NCBI RefSeq assembly: GCF_005954645.2
Contig: NZ_CP040695.2
Coordinates: 2,914,001-2,978,000, forward strand
Source: Nocardioides sp. S-1144
Lineage (GTDB): Bacteria > Actinomycetota > Actinomycetes > Propionibacteriales > Nocardioidaceae
Length of the DNA: 64,000 bases
Direction of reading: 5' to 3'
Both the position numbers and the translations under genes were made by a program. Below are positions 36,212 to 45,445 of this stretch, piece after piece; the stretch's first letter is position 1; every line of letters begins with the position of its first letter. A model generated the notes under the pieces. That model was not told the origin of the DNA. It made no database searches and saw only the letters and a program-made list of their open reading frames with translations.

Positions 36212-37030
36212 ACCCGACGACGGGGCTCGGGTCGCCTCGAGCACCGGGAGGCCGGCGTGCTGGGCCAGCCAGAGGGCGATCTCCTCACCGGCCAGGACTC
36301 CGGTGGCGGTGGTGACTGCCCCGTCCCAGTCGTGGCTCTCGAGGTAGGCGCCCCTCGGGACCAGCGCGTGCCGGGCGAGACGGAGCATCCCCTCGTCGAG
36401 GATCGAGTCGCCGGCCGCGGCGACCAGCTCGTCGTCCCCGTCGGCGCCGAGCTCGAGCAGCCGGGTCAGCCCGGCCTCCTTGGTCAGGACGTCGGGCATC
36501 GCGTAGACCTTGGTCTGCTCGTGGGTCAGCCGCCAGCCGTCCTCGCCCGCCACGGCCTCCAGCTCCTCGACCCAGGCGTCGGGCACCGGGTCGCCGGTGA
36601 GCAGGAAGTAGCCGAAATGACCGTCGGCGTCGCGCAGGCCTCGCACGTGCGGCGCCTCGGCGAGGTGCCGCACCCGGTCGGCGAACTCCGCCATCGGGCG
36701 TCGCTGGGCCACCAGCGCCGTGGTCGCCCGGGCGTGCTCGGGGTCGGGGACGCCGTCGACGAGCAGCGCGCCGCCGTTGAGGCAGAGCACCCGGCGGTAG
36801 CGCGGCAGCCGCAGCCGCAGCACCTGGTCGGGGGTGCGGGTCGTGCAGAGCACCAGCTCGCGGCCCCCCTCCCCCGCGGTCATCGCGTCGAGGGCGCCGA
36901 GGGCGCGCCGGGTCACGAAGGCCCAGTCGCGCTCCTGGAGCACCTCGAGGCAGACCAGGTCCGCCGCCGGCACGTCGCCGAGGCGTTTGTGGGACCAGAG
37001 CAGGGTGCGGTCGATGTCGGAGGCGAGCAT
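36194..37030 (-). CDS. HAD-superfamily hydrolase of the Ter-associated module
   Basis: The 278-residue protein has HAD motif I as LASDIDRTLLW at residues 2-12 and motif II in LVLCTTRTPDQV near residue 60, with a C2-type cap and a late motif (AAAGDSILDEGML) near 210. It is like sucrose-phosphate-phosphatase-type HADs. It lies just downstream of the StiP gene in a module with phosphoribosyltransferase and HpcH/HpaI-like genes, proposed from comparative genomics to make a nucleoside-like metabolite in Ter stress systems. The last six residues and the stop are encoded by a type B repeat unit, so the original C-terminus may have been replaced. Confidence 0.8.
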   Translation of the reverse strand: MLASDIDRTLLWSHKRLGDVPAADLVCLEVLQERDWAFVTRRALGALDAMTAGEGGRELVLCTTRTPDQVLRLRLPRYRRVLCLNGGALLVDGVPDPEHARATTALVAQRRPMAEFADRVRHLAEAPHVRGLRDADGHFGYFLLTGDPVPDAWVEELEAVAGEDGWRLTHEQTKVYAMPDVLTKEAGLTRLLELGADGDDELVAAAGDSILDEGMLRLARHALVPRGAYLESHDWDGAVTTATGVLAGEEIALWLAQHAGLPVLEATRAPSSGGLDSR

Positions 37031-37039
37031 CAGGTCCTC

Positions 37040-38164
37040 TCAGGACTCGGACTGGGCGAAGCGCGGGTGGATGAGGCCCATGCAGGAGAAGGCCAGGTCC
37101 TCGACGACCTCGACGGGGACGCCGCGCTGCTCGGCGAGCAGCTCGACGTGGCCGAGCTCGTCGCGCCGGTCGGGTCGCACGAGGACCCGCCACGGCACTC
37201 GACGCAGCAGCACCCGGGTGGTCTCGCCGACACCGGGCTTGACCAGGTTCACGTCGCCGATGCCGTAGGCGGCGCTGACCTCCTCCACGGCCCGCCAGCC
37301 CGACCAGGACGGCGTCCGGTCGGTGCCGAGCAGGCGGGTGGCCTCGGCGCGGGCCTCGTCGGCGACGTCGTCGAAGTGCGCCTCGACCTCGTCGACGTAG
37401 CGGCGCGAGACGTCACCGGGGGCCAGGTCGGCGTAGAACTTGGCGCCGTGGAAGTCGTCGGGGCCGATCAGCCGGTCGTTGAGCACGGTGCGCGACACGA
37501 GTCCCGAGACGGTCGAGTTCAGGCACGCCGAGGGGATGAGGAAGTCGTCGCGGGTGCCGTAGACGTCGGTGCTGTTGGCCGGGTCGGCGAGCACGGCCAG
37601 CGACGGGTCGAACCGCTGGCCGGTGCGCTGCGCGAGGTCGGCGCACGCGGCGGTGAGCTCGCGCGAGATGGCGCCCTTGCCGGTCCAGCCGTCGACGAAG
37701 ACGACGTCGCCGGGGGCGTGCCGCTCGGCGAGGTGGCGCAGCGCGACCTGGTCGAGGCCGCGGCCGCGCACGATCGACATCGTGTAGTGCGGCAGGTCGA
37801 GCCCGAGCCGGCGCGCGTAGCGGCGCAGCAGGATCCCGATCGGGGTGCCGGCGCGGGCGAGGGAGACCAGCGCGGCGTCGCTGCCGCGCAGGTCGACGAC
37901 CAGGTGCACCAGGACCCCCGCGGCCAGCGCGACCCGGCGGGCCTGCTCGGCGAGCGCCTTCTCGAACAGCCCGGTGTACTCCGGGCTGGGCTGGTACTCG
38001 ACCGGCAGCGACTCGGCGTAGTGCGCGGTGCCGGCCTGGATGGCGGCCTCGCGCTCCTCGACCGGTGCCTCGAGCTCGGCGTGGCTGAGGTCCTTGAGCA
38101 GCCAGGTGACGTCGTCGGCTGCGTAGGAGCCGAAGGCGGGCCCGTGCAGCGGGGTCGGCGTCAC
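37040..38164 (-). CDS. Cysteine protease StiP-family protein (Ter-associated)
   Basis: From the GTG at 38164 the protein has 374 residues and matches the StiP family: FGSYAADDVTWLLKDLSHAE at the start, HYAESLPVEYQPS near residue 47, VFVDGWTGKGAISREL near 160, and FLIPSACLNSTVSGLVSRT near 215. The Cys in SACLNST is the likely nucleophile of the family. Its start overlaps the phosphoribosyltransferase stop (GTGA). Its position between that gene and the HAD gene is the typical layout of the Ter metabolite module. The actual substrate is not known. Confidence 0.85.
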   Translation of the reverse strand: MTPTPLHGPAFGSYAADDVTWLLKDLSHAELEAPVEEREAAIQAGTAHYAESLPVEYQPSPEYTGLFEKALAEQARRVALAAGVLVHLVVDLRGSDAALVSLARAGTPIGILLRRYARRLGLDLPHYTMSIVRGRGLDQVALRHLAERHAPGDVVFVDGWTGKGAISRELTAACADLAQRTGQRFDPSLAVLADPANSTDVYGTRDDFLIPSACLNSTVSGLVSRTVLNDRLIGPDDFHGAKFYADLAPGDVSRRYVDEVEAHFDDVADEARAEATRLLGTDRTPSWSGWRAVEEVSAAYGIGDVNLVKPGVGETTRVLLRRVPWRVLVRPDRRDELGHVELLAEQRGVPVEVVEDLAFSCMGLIHPRFAQSES

Positions 38165-39429
38165 GGGCCCACCCGCACGACGACGAGGCGGTCGCACAGC
38201 GCACGCAGCGCGGAGCGCAGCCCGGCCGCCCCACCCTCCTCGGGCGGGGGCGTGGCGTCGTCGACGACGAGCACGATCGCGTCGAAGCGACCGGGCTCGA
38301 GGTTGTAGGCGAAGCGCGGCTTGCCGTCGTCGGCGCCGTCGTGGGCCGCGAAGGTGATCCCGTGGCGGATCGCGTAGGTCTCCTCGTCGCGGACGACGAC
38401 CGGCGAGCGGGTCGTGGAGGAGAACGTCACCGCGGTCGCGGGGCGGGTCGCCTCGAGGTGCTCGGCGACGCGGTGCGGGAGGTACATCAGCTCCTCGGTG
38501 CCGAGCACGTGCACCGTGCTCGCGCCGGCGACGAGCCGACCGACCTCCTCGCCGAGCCCGGCGACGGCGGCCTCGAAGCCCTCGGCGTCGCCCGGGCCGA
38601 GCCCGTGCCGCCCGCCCGTCGGGACGCCGTCGGGCCACCCGTAGCCGGCGGTGACCTCCGCGGCGCGCTCGGGGCCGGGGTGCGGGAGCGGCTCGGTGGC
38701 CGCGACGGCGGCGACCACGAGCTCGTCGGGCTCGTGGAGGGTGCGGACCTCGCCCGCCAGCAGCGAGACGAACGCGATCGACGTGCCGAGCTCGGCGGCG
38801 ACCTCGTCGGCCAGCGCCCGGGCGGCGTCGGGGCGCAGGTCGACCAGCGCCGCCACGACGTAGGCCGGACGCGCCGAGATCGCGTGCAGCTCGCGCACGG
38901 TGTTGAGGATCGTGCGGCCCGTGGTGAGCTCGTCGTCGACGAGCACCAGCGGGCCGGCGCCCTGGAGGAGGGCCAGGTCGCGCGGCTGGAGGCGGTGCGT
39001 GGTCGCGTGGCTGTGCTCCTCCTCGAAGCTCAGCGCCGACCAGCCCGGACGCCGCGTCGAGTGCAGCGCGGTGCTGCCCAGGGCGTCGGCGACCAGGTGC
39101 CCGAGGCCGGTCGCGGTCTCGGCGTAGCCGAGCACGAGGTCGGGGCGGACGCCGTCGAGGGCCTGCTCGACCAGGGCCCCGAGCTCGGCGCCGTGCCGGC
39201 GGGCGAGCGACGGGGCGACCGGGACGTGCTTGGCCAGCACGTTCGACACGACCAGGTGGGCGCGCTTGGGGTTGCGGCGCACGGCCAGGCCGACGAGCTC
39301 CTCGACCGAGCCGCTGCCCGGGGCGTCGTCCGCTCCCCCGGCCGGGCGGCTGACCAGCTCGACGCCGGCGTGCTCGCAGACCCAGGCGCCGGTCCAGGTG
39401 GTCGTGCCGGAGCCGGCGACGGTGCTCAC
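38161..39429 (-). CDS. Phosphoribosyltransferase with C-terminal TRSP domain (Ter-associated)
   Basis: The 422-residue protein has a PRTase domain whose PRPP motif is LVLVDDELTTGRT (about residues 160-172). The C-terminal TRSP domain, named for a Thr-Arg-Ser-Pro motif, shows it as STTRSPVVV near residue 347. In Ter systems these two-part PRTases are thought to attach ribose phosphate to an unknown base. The GTG start overlaps the HpcH/HpaI-like stop, and the stop overlaps the StiP start, so all three are translationally coupled. Confidence 0.87.
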   Translation of the reverse strand: MSTVAGSGTTTWTGAWVCEHAGVELVSRPAGGADDAPGSGSVEELVGLAVRRNPKRAHLVVSNVLAKHVPVAPSLARRHGAELGALVEQALDGVRPDLVLGYAETATGLGHLVADALGSTALHSTRRPGWSALSFEEEHSHATTHRLQPRDLALLQGAGPLVLVDDELTTGRTILNTVRELHAISARPAYVVAALVDLRPDAARALADEVAAELGTSIAFVSLLAGEVRTLHEPDELVVAAVAATEPLPHPGPERAAEVTAGYGWPDGVPTGGRHGLGPGDAEGFEAAVAGLGEEVGRLVAGASTVHVLGTEELMYLPHRVAEHLEATRPATAVTFSSTTRSPVVVRDEETYAIRHGITFAAHDGADDGKPRFAYNLEPGRFDAIVLVVDDATPPPEEGGAAGLRSALRALCDRLVVVRVGP

Positions 39430-40598
39430 GCGCGGTCCTCGTCGGTGGCCGCGGCGAGCAGGTCCACGAAGGTCGCCTCCGGCGCGGCCACGCCGAAGAC
39501 GTCGGCGCGCAGCATCAGCTGACGGGCCCAGGCCAGGTGCGGGTTGGCCTCGTTCATCTTGTTGCGGTACGACGACCGCGCGACGCCGCCGCCGCCCTCC
39601 TTGGCCGACAGCACACCGAGGGCGTCGTCGTGCTCCTCGTGGGTCACGACGGCGAGCGCGTGCACGACCGGGACGTGGCTGGGGTGGATGACGGTCTTGC
39701 CGATCAGCCCGTTGGCGCGGTCGAGCAGCACCTCGCGGATCAGCCCGTCGAGGTTGTGGGCCAGCAGCCGGGCCCGCAGGTCGCGGTCGTCCTTGCGCGC
39801 GAACGGCGACTCACGCAGCTGTGGCTTGAAGATGCGGTCGGGCGCGGTGAAGTACTCCCACACCGGCCCGGTGACGGCGTGCCCGCCGGGACGGCCGAGC
39901 ACGTTGACGACGTCGGTGACCGCGCTCGCGATCAGCCGGACGTCGTAGATCGTCAGGTCGCGCGGACGGCGCAGTGCGAACACCGAGGCCATGTCGGTGG
40001 CCCCGATCCGGACCGCGAGCACCCGGTCGGCGTGGGCGGCGAGGAGGTCGCGGATGCCGAGCAGCTCGTCGATGCGCGACTCGTGGTACATCACCTCGGG
40101 CGTCTCGATGACCGGCATCATCATCAGCCGGCGCCCCAGGGTGCGCTCGCAGTCGGTGACGGCGTCGAGGTACTCATGGCCCCCGGCGGCGGAGAACTTC
40201 GGCAGCACGAAGCCGTCGATGACGGCGGCGGCCTCGCCCATCAGCCCCAGCAGCCGGGCCGGCTGGTCGGAGGAGCGGACCCGCACGAAGATCAGCGGGA
40301 GGTCGGCGCGGCCCTCGGGCGTGTACAGCGTGGCGAGCTGCTGGGCGAGGTGGTTGACGGCGTACTCGACGGCGCCGTCGGGGATCGCGTCCTCGAGGCA
40401 GAGCACGCAGCTGGTGGCGCCGCGCGCGGCCATCCGCAGGACGTCGGCGGCCAGCTCGTCGCGCGTCGCGGGGATGTAGAGCGTGGCCCCCAGGCCGTGG
40501 GCGAGCAGGTCGAGCGAGTCGTCGCGGTGCAGCTCGACGGGCTCCTTGTGGAACAGCTGCGCGCGGTCGGTCGCGTCGAGGAAGTGGAACTGGCGCAT
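39426..40598 (-). CDS. HpcH/HpaI aldolase/citrate lyase-like protein (Ter-associated)
   Basis: The 390-residue protein belongs to the CitE-like TIM barrel group: LCLEDAIPDGAVEYAVN near residue 73, the conserved Arg and Glu in FVRVRSSDQ and MPVIETPEVMYH, and a late IGKTVIHPSHV near 310. It would cleave or form a C-C bond in a small acid. It is first in the minus-strand module HpcH-PRTase-StiP-HAD and is divergent from terD across 173 bp, so both sides may answer to the same signal. Confidence 0.87.
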   Translation of the reverse strand: MRQFHFLDATDRAQLFHKEPVELHRDDSLDLLAHGLGATLYIPATRDELAADVLRMAARGATSCVLCLEDAIPDGAVEYAVNHLAQQLATLYTPEGRADLPLIFVRVRSSDQPARLLGLMGEAAAVIDGFVLPKFSAAGGHEYLDAVTDCERTLGRRLMMMPVIETPEVMYHESRIDELLGIRDLLAAHADRVLAVRIGATDMASVFALRRPRDLTIYDVRLIASAVTDVVNVLGRPGGHAVTGPVWEYFTAPDRIFKPQLRESPFARKDDRDLRARLLAHNLDGLIREVLLDRANGLIGKTVIHPSHVPVVHALAVVTHEEHDDALGVLSAKEGGGGVARSSYRNKMNEANPHLAWARQLMLRADVFGVAAPEATFVDLLAAATDEDRA

Positions 40599-40771
40599 CG
40601 CGGTCCCGCTCTCATCCGGTGGTGCGTGGGGGGACGAGAGGCGGGCCGTCGTCCGAGGTCCGGGAAAGGATAGGTCGGCGGGGTTTCGCGCTCACCATCG
40701 CCGAGTAACCTCCGCAGCAACCGCCGGCGAACAGCCGGCGACGTCCGTCCGCGCACTTCCAAGGAGAGAAC

Positions 40772-41347
40772 ATGCCCGTTTCGCTGTCCAAGGGTGGCAA
40801 CGTCAGCCTGACCAAGATGGCCCCGTCGCTGCAGTCGGTCCGGGTCGGCCTCGGCTGGGACGCCCGGACGACCGACGGGGCCGACTTCGACCTCGACGCC
40901 ACCGCCCTGGTCTGCGGCGAGGGCGACAAGGTGCTCAGCGACCAGCACTTCATCTTCTACAACAACCTCGCCTCCCCCGAGGGCACCGTGCGCCACCAGG
41001 GCGACATCCGCGACGGCGCCGCCACCGGGGACGACGAGACCATCGAGGTCGACCTCTCCCAGCTGACCCCGCAGACCGACAAGGTCGTCTTCAACGTCAC
41101 CATCCACGACGCCGACACCCGCGGCCAGAGCTTCGGCCAGGTCAAGAACGCCTACATCCGCGTCATCGACACCTCCAACGACGCCGAGCTCGCCCGCTAC
41201 GACCTCTCCGAGGACGCCTCCACCGAGACCGCCATGGTCTTCGGCGAGCTCTACCGCAGCGGCGAGGAGTGGAAGTTCCGCGCCATCGGCCAGGGGTACG
41301 CCTCCGGCCTGCAGGGCATCATCAGCAACTACGGCGTGACGCTGTAG
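40772..41347 (+). CDS. terD: TerD-family tellurium/stress resistance protein
   Basis: The 191-residue protein starts [15 protein letters not shown] and has the TerD signatures VGLGWDART, DFDLDATAL, DQHFIFYNN and [15 protein letters not shown]. The Asp-rich loops bind calcium in characterised TerD proteins. A strong AAGGAGAG site precedes the ATG. It is divergent from the HpcH-PRTase-StiP-HAD operon. A close paralogue lies at 44750, most similar in the C-terminal third, which suggests duplication within the locus. Confidence 0.95.
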   Translation: MPVSLSKGGNVSLTKMAPSLQSVRVGLGWDARTTDGADFDLDATALVCGEGDKVLSDQHFIFYNNLASPEGTVRHQGDIRDGAATGDDETIEVDLSQLTPQTDKVVFNVTIHDADTRGQSFGQVKNAYIRVIDTSNDAELARYDLSEDASTETAMVFGELYRSGEEWKFRAIGQGYASGLQGIISNYGVTL

Positions 41348-41360
41348 GACCGGGGGCCGG

Positions 41361-41423
41361 GGTTTCCCCGGTCGACCGGGGAAATCTGAACTTGGGGGCC
41401 GGGATCCCGGCCCCCAAGTTCAG
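41361..41423. repeat. Double palindrome Q, copy 1
   Basis: A 26-bp palindrome centred on GTCGAC (41361-41386, one terminal mismatch) shares its last base with a perfect 38-bp palindrome centred on GGATCC (41386-41423). A second copy is at 53826-53888. It lies in the convergent gap after terD, so terminator function for both flanking genes is possible. Compared with copy 2, one base pair in the 38-bp stem is changed on both arms. Confidence 0.92.
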
Positions 41424-41538
41424 GTTCGGGCCGCCCAGTCCGGGCTCGGGCGCCCTCAGCCGGTACTGCCGCCAGCCAGCCACCATCACCGCGAGCCACC
41501 ACCAGCGACCGCCAGCCACCAGTCGAGGACGACGTCCG

Positions 41539-42750
41539 CTACAGCCCGCGGAACCGCTCGACCTGCTGCTTGACGGCGTCCTCGATCCTGCCGGCCTCGC
41601 CGAGCAGCGCCCAGTAGTCGGGATGCACGCCCTCCAGGGACGAGCGCAGGCCGTCGAGGCGCCGGGCGAGGACGTCGAGGTCGCGGGCGACCGCGTCGCC
41701 GCCGGCCTTGGGCTGGTGGGTCACGAGCAGCTGGGCGTCGCGCAGCCGGAACCGCACCCGCCTCAACAGCGCCTCGGGGTCGGCCTTGACCTCGCGCAGC
41801 GCCGTCAGGCGGGTCATCGGCGCGTCGACCAGGCCGCCCGCGGTGTCGAGCGCGACGCGCACCTCGTCGAGCAGCCGCAGCGGCAGCGCCCAGTCGGCGC
41901 CGGCGTCGACGAGCCGGTCGAAGTCGTGGAGCTTGGTGCGCGCCTCGGTCAGCGCGGCGTCGACCCGGTCGGCGGCGTCGTCGAGGTCGCGCCAGTTGCC
42001 GAGGCTGAACTCGCGCCGCAGGATCGCGAGGGTCTCGGGGATCCGGTCGCGCCGTGACTCGACGGCCTGCACCCGCGTGCTCAGCGACGAGCGGCGGGTG
42101 CGGGCCTTGGCGACACGCTGCGGGTACTCCTCGGCGAGCTTCTCGGTCTCGCGCGCCAGCACCTCGAGCTCGGCCGCGGCCTGCTCCAGCACGGGGAACC
42201 CAGACGCCGGCTGCCAGTCGTTGGCGGTGACGGCGGCCGCGCGGGTGCGCGCCAGCAGCCCGTTGAGCTCCGGCACCTCGAGCCCGCCCTCGCGCAGCCG
42301 CGTGGCCGCCGCCGCGACCCGGCCGGCGAGCGCGGCCGCGCCCTCGCGGAGCGCGCGCCCCCGCTGGACCTGCTGCCCGATCCGGGTCAGCTCGGCGTCG
42401 TAGTCGCTCACCACCTGGTCCATCGCGTCGGCGTGCTTGGCGATCCTCGGCCCGGTGGCGGCGTAGGCGCGGTGGGCCGCGCCGAGCTTGGCGACGTCGG
42501 ACGTCGCGTCGAAGGGGTGCTGGTCGAGGACGTCGAGGTACTCCAGGATCAGCTTCTCCGCCTCGGCGTCGAGCACCCGGAACCGCGGCACCAGGCCGGA
42601 CGCCGCCGCCCGCTGCGGCAGGTAGGCCTGGAAGCTCTCCACCATGCCGCGCAGCGTGCGCTGCGAGCTGTCGAGGTGCTGGAAGTCGAGCATCAGCTGG
42701 TCGAGCGCCTGCTGCGTCGCCTCGAGCTGCGACGGCGGACGACGGGACAC
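41539..42750 (-). CDS. Coiled-coil protein of the Ter locus, function unknown
   Basis: This 403-residue protein has no signal or membrane segment and is almost entirely helical, with heptad-rich stretches throughout (for instance LEQAAAELEVLARETEKLAE). I do not recognise a domain. It lies between two TerD clusters and is divergent from the secreted HNH nuclease with only 20 bp between the two GTG starts. Similar long helical proteins, such as TelA-like ones, accompany Ter proteins elsewhere, but TelA identity is not supported by a motif here. Confidence 0.7.
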   Translation of the reverse strand: MSRRPPSQLEATQQALDQLMLDFQHLDSSQRTLRGMVESFQAYLPQRAAASGLVPRFRVLDAEAEKLILEYLDVLDQHPFDATSDVAKLGAAHRAYAATGPRIAKHADAMDQVVSDYDAELTRIGQQVQRGRALREGAAALAGRVAAAATRLREGGLEVPELNGLLARTRAAAVTANDWQPASGFPVLEQAAAELEVLARETEKLAEEYPQRVAKARTRRSSLSTRVQAVESRRDRIPETLAILRREFSLGNWRDLDDAADRVDAALTEARTKLHDFDRLVDAGADWALPLRLLDEVRVALDTAGGLVDAPMTRLTALREVKADPEALLRRVRFRLRDAQLLVTHQPKAGGDAVARDLDVLARRLDGLRSSLEGVHPDYWALLGEAGRIEDAVKQQVERFRGL

Positions 42751-42770
42751 GGTCGTATCGTACGAGCACC
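42751..42770. promoter_or_regulatory. 20-bp divergent promoter gap with a palindrome
   Basis: Two GTG starts point away from each other with only 20 bp between them. The gap contains the palindrome TCGTACGA (42758-42765). A plus-strand TATCGT (42756-42761) and a minus-strand TACGAT (42757-42762) overlap there and are each placed as a -10 box would be for leaderless transcripts. No ribosome-binding site fits for either gene. Confidence 0.5.
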
Positions 42771-43523
42771 GTGCGCACCCTCCACCGCCCCTCCGCCCGC
42801 GTCGCGCTCGCGGCGTCCCTGGGCTCGCTCCTCCTCGGCTGCTCGGTGCCCGGCCTCCCGGTCACCGACGACGCCGACCGCGCCCCGCGACCGGCCCCGG
42901 CGGGTGGTCCCGCGCCGTCCCCGACGCCCGGGGCCGACCGGACGCGCGAGCTGCTCGGGCTGGTCCGGGTGGTCGCGCGACGCCCGGACGTGCCGGGCTA
43001 CGACCGCGAGTGCGGCGCCGACGGCGGCTGCGTCTTCGGCACCGAGTGGAGCGACGACACCGACGCCCCCGACGGGCACAACGGCTGCGACACCCGCAAC
43101 GACGTCCTGGGGGCGAGCCTGCGCGACGTCCGCTACTCGGAGCGCAGCCCCGACTGCGACGTCGTCGCGGGCACCCTCGACGACCCCTACACCGGCGCGC
43201 GGATCGACTACGCGACCGAGGGCTCGCAGATCCACGTCGACCACCTCTTCCCGCTGGCGGCGGCCTGGGACCTCGGCGCCGCCGGGTGGACGCCGGCGCA
43301 GCGGGCGCGGTTCGCCAACGACACCGCGCTCGAGCTCGTCGCCGTCGACGGCACTGCCAACCTGCAGAAGGGCGACAGCACGCCGGCGAGCTGGCTGCCG
43401 CCGGCGAAGGCCTACCGGTGCACCTACGTCACCTCCTACCTCGAGGTCGCCCACGCCTACGACCTCGCGATCACCGACGCCGACGTCCGCGTCATCGAGC
43501 CGGTGCTGCGAAAAAGCTGCTGA
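42771..43523 (+). CDS. Secreted HNH/DUF1524-type nuclease lipoprotein
   Basis: The 250-residue protein has a lipoprotein signal (lipobox LLGC, about residue 24) and a Pro-rich linker to about 55. The nuclease domain is in the HNH family with DUF1524-like order: VDHLFPLAAAWDLGA near residue 158 (catalytic His), then FANDTALELVAVDGTANLQK and GDSTPASWLPP. Related proteins are extracellular nucleases of actinobacteria. Its location inside the Ter locus is suggestive but not proof of a shared role. The stop lies in the foot of the hairpin at 43519. Confidence 0.87.
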   Translation: MRTLHRPSARVALAASLGSLLLGCSVPGLPVTDDADRAPRPAPAGGPAPSPTPGADRTRELLGLVRVVARRPDVPGYDRECGADGGCVFGTEWSDDTDAPDGHNGCDTRNDVLGASLRDVRYSERSPDCDVVAGTLDDPYTGARIDYATEGSQIHVDHLFPLAAAWDLGAAGWTPAQRARFANDTALELVAVDGTANLQKGDSTPASWLPPAKAYRCTYVTSYLEVAHAYDLAITDADVRVIEPVLRKSC

Positions 43524-43552
43524 CCCGCCCCGGGGTCCCGGGACGGGTCAGC
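43519..43552 (+). terminator. Hairpin at the end of the HNH nuclease gene
   Basis: Arms 43519-43534 and 43537-43552 pair over 16 bp with one mismatch; the stop codon of the nuclease gene is part of the stem. It lies before the convergent TerC-like gene. The outer stem GCTGACCCG/CGGGTCAGC is the same as in the family P palindromes. Confidence 0.75.
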
Positions 43553-43578
43553 AGGTGCTCTTCTGGTGAGCAGGGCTC

Positions 43579-44661
43579 CTAGACGTGGACGACGTGGTCC
43601 TCGCCGCGGTGCTTCTTGTTGTAGTTGATGCTCGACCAGAGGGCCAGCAGGATGAACGCGACGCCGACCAGCCCGGTGACCACCTCGGGGATGTGCGGGC
43701 CGATGCTGACGAAGAGCAGCAGCGCCAGTGCGCCGATCGCCCAGTGCGCCCCGTGCTCGAGGAACACGTACTCGCTCAGGGTGCCCTGGTGCACGAGGTA
43801 GATCGTGATCGAGCGGACGTAGAAGGCTCCCACGCCGAGCCCGAGGGCGATGATGATCGGGTCGGAGGTGATCGCGAAGGCCCCGATGACGCCGTCGAAG
43901 CTGAAGCTGGCGTCAAGCAGCTCGAGGTAGAGGAAGAGCGAGAACGCCGCCTTGCCCGTCGCCTTGACGACCTCGCCGGTCGAGGCCCGACGCTCCCCCT
44001 CGTCGTCGAGCTCGTCCTCGAGGCCGCCGTCGAAGAAGTCGCCGAGACCGTTGACCGCGAGGTAGAGGATGATGCCGAAGACCCCGGCCAGCAGCATGTC
44101 GGCGGACTCCTCGGAGAAGATCCGGGAGAACACGAACAGCCACACCAGCGCCACCAGCACCGAGACCCCGGGGAAGGCTGCCGCCTTCGACAGCGCCCGC
44201 TCCACCGGCCCGAGCCAGTGGTGCTCCTTGTCCTCGTCGAAGACGAAGTCGAGGAAGATCATCAGCAGGAACATCCCGCCGAACGCCGCGATCAGCGGGT
44301 GGGCGTCGTTGAGGATGTAGCCGTAGGTGCCCGGGGTGTCGGGGTTGCCCTTCTCGAGCGCCAGGTCCCACGCCTCGATCGGCGAGAGCCCCGCCGTCAC
44401 GAAGACCACGACGAGCGGGAACAGCAACCGCATGCCGAAGACGGCGATGAGGATGCCGACGGTGAGGAAGATCTTGACCCAGAACTCCGACATGCGGTTC
44501 AGGACCTTCGCGTTCACCACCGCGTTGTCGAAGGAGAGCGAGACCTCCAGGACGATCAGGATCGCGGTGACGGTGACGCCGGTGACGCCGTCGTACAGGA
44601 AGGCGATCGCCAGACCGATGATGGTGAACAGGAAGGACCAGCGAAGGGTCTTGAACAGCAC
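43579..44661 (-). CDS. DUF475/TerC-like integral membrane protein
   Basis: The 360-residue protein has about eight to nine transmembrane helices. The TerC-like signature is seen twice: LEVSLSFDNAVVNAKVL near residue 38 and LLDASFSFDGVIGAFAI near 245. The Asp residues in these helices are thought to bind metal ions. TerC and TerD proteins work together at the membrane in tellurite and stress resistance. It follows terD2 on the same strand with an 88-bp gap. Confidence 0.92.
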   Translation of the reverse strand: MLFKTLRWSFLFTIIGLAIAFLYDGVTGVTVTAILIVLEVSLSFDNAVVNAKVLNRMSEFWVKIFLTVGILIAVFGMRLLFPLVVVFVTAGLSPIEAWDLALEKGNPDTPGTYGYILNDAHPLIAAFGGMFLLMIFLDFVFDEDKEHHWLGPVERALSKAAAFPGVSVLVALVWLFVFSRIFSEESADMLLAGVFGIILYLAVNGLGDFFDGGLEDELDDEGERRASTGEVVKATGKAAFSLFLYLELLDASFSFDGVIGAFAITSDPIIIALGLGVGAFYVRSITIYLVHQGTLSEYVFLEHGAHWAIGALALLLFVSIGPHIPEVVTGLVGVAFILLALWSSINYNKKHRGEDHVVHV

Positions 44662-44749
44662 GGGATCAGCTCACGTTCGAGTCAGGGGATGACCGAGGAG
44701 GTCGGTCGGGGGCGCAGCGGGTCGAGCCGGTGGTGCGAGGGGTCGAGCG

Positions 44750-45331
44750 TCAGAGGTTGACGCCGTAGTCGCGGACGATGCCCGCGAGGCCGGAGGCGTA
44801 GCCCTGGCCGATGGCGCGGAACTTCCACTCCCCGCCGTTGCGGTACAGCTCGCCGAAGACCATGGCGGTCTCGCTGGAGGCGTCCTCGGAGAGGTCGTAG
44901 CGGGCGAGCTCGGTGCCGTTGTCGCTGTTGACGACGCGGATGAAGGCGCCGGTGACCTGGCCGAAGTTCTGGCCGCGGGCGTCGGCCTGGTCGATCGAGA
45001 CCGCGAAGACGATCTTGTCGACGTCGGGGCCCATGCCGGCCAGGTCGACCTCGACGACCTCGTCGTCGCCCTCGCCCTCACCGGTGCGGTTGTCGCCCTG
45101 GTGCACGACCTTGCCGTCGGGCGACTGCAGGTTGTTGTAGAAGACGAAGTGCTGGTCGGTGACGACCTTGCCGGCCTCGTTGCACGAGAGCGCGGAGGCG
45201 TCGAGGTCGAAGTCCTGGCCCGTGGTGGTGCGGACGTCCCACCCGAGTCCGACGAGGACCTTGTTGAGGCCGGAGGGGCCGGCCTCCTTGGTCAGGGAGA
45301 CGTTTCCACCCTTGGACAAGCTGACAACCAT
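44750..45331 (-). CDS. terD: TerD-family tellurium/stress resistance protein (second copy)
   Basis: The 193-residue paralogue starts [20 protein letters not shown] and has [27 protein letters not shown] and [18 protein letters not shown], the same blocks as the copy at 40772. The ATG has GGAG eight bases upstream. It lies between the TerA-like gene upstream and the DUF475/TerC-like gene downstream on one strand, probably one transcript. Confidence 0.95.
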   Translation of the reverse strand: MVVSLSKGGNVSLTKEAGPSGLNKVLVGLGWDVRTTTGQDFDLDASALSCNEAGKVVTDQHFVFYNNLQSPDGKVVHQGDNRTGEGEGDDEVVEVDLAGMGPDVDKIVFAVSIDQADARGQNFGQVTGAFIRVVNSDNGTELARYDLSEDASSETAMVFGELYRNGGEWKFRAIGQGYASGLAGIVRDYGVNL

Positions 45332-45445
45332 GACACGCTCCTTCGATGGTGTGTGTGAGTGCTGCGGCACAGACTACAAACGACCGGTGACGACGCCCGA
45401 TCCGGCCCGGGACGGCCCGGGCCCCGGTCGGCGGTCACCGAGGGC

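Noticed and set aside
41539..42750. TelA toxic-anion resistance protein
   Set aside because: The Ter context and helical character fit, but no TelA motif could be recognised, so it is kept as a coiled-coil protein of unknown function.
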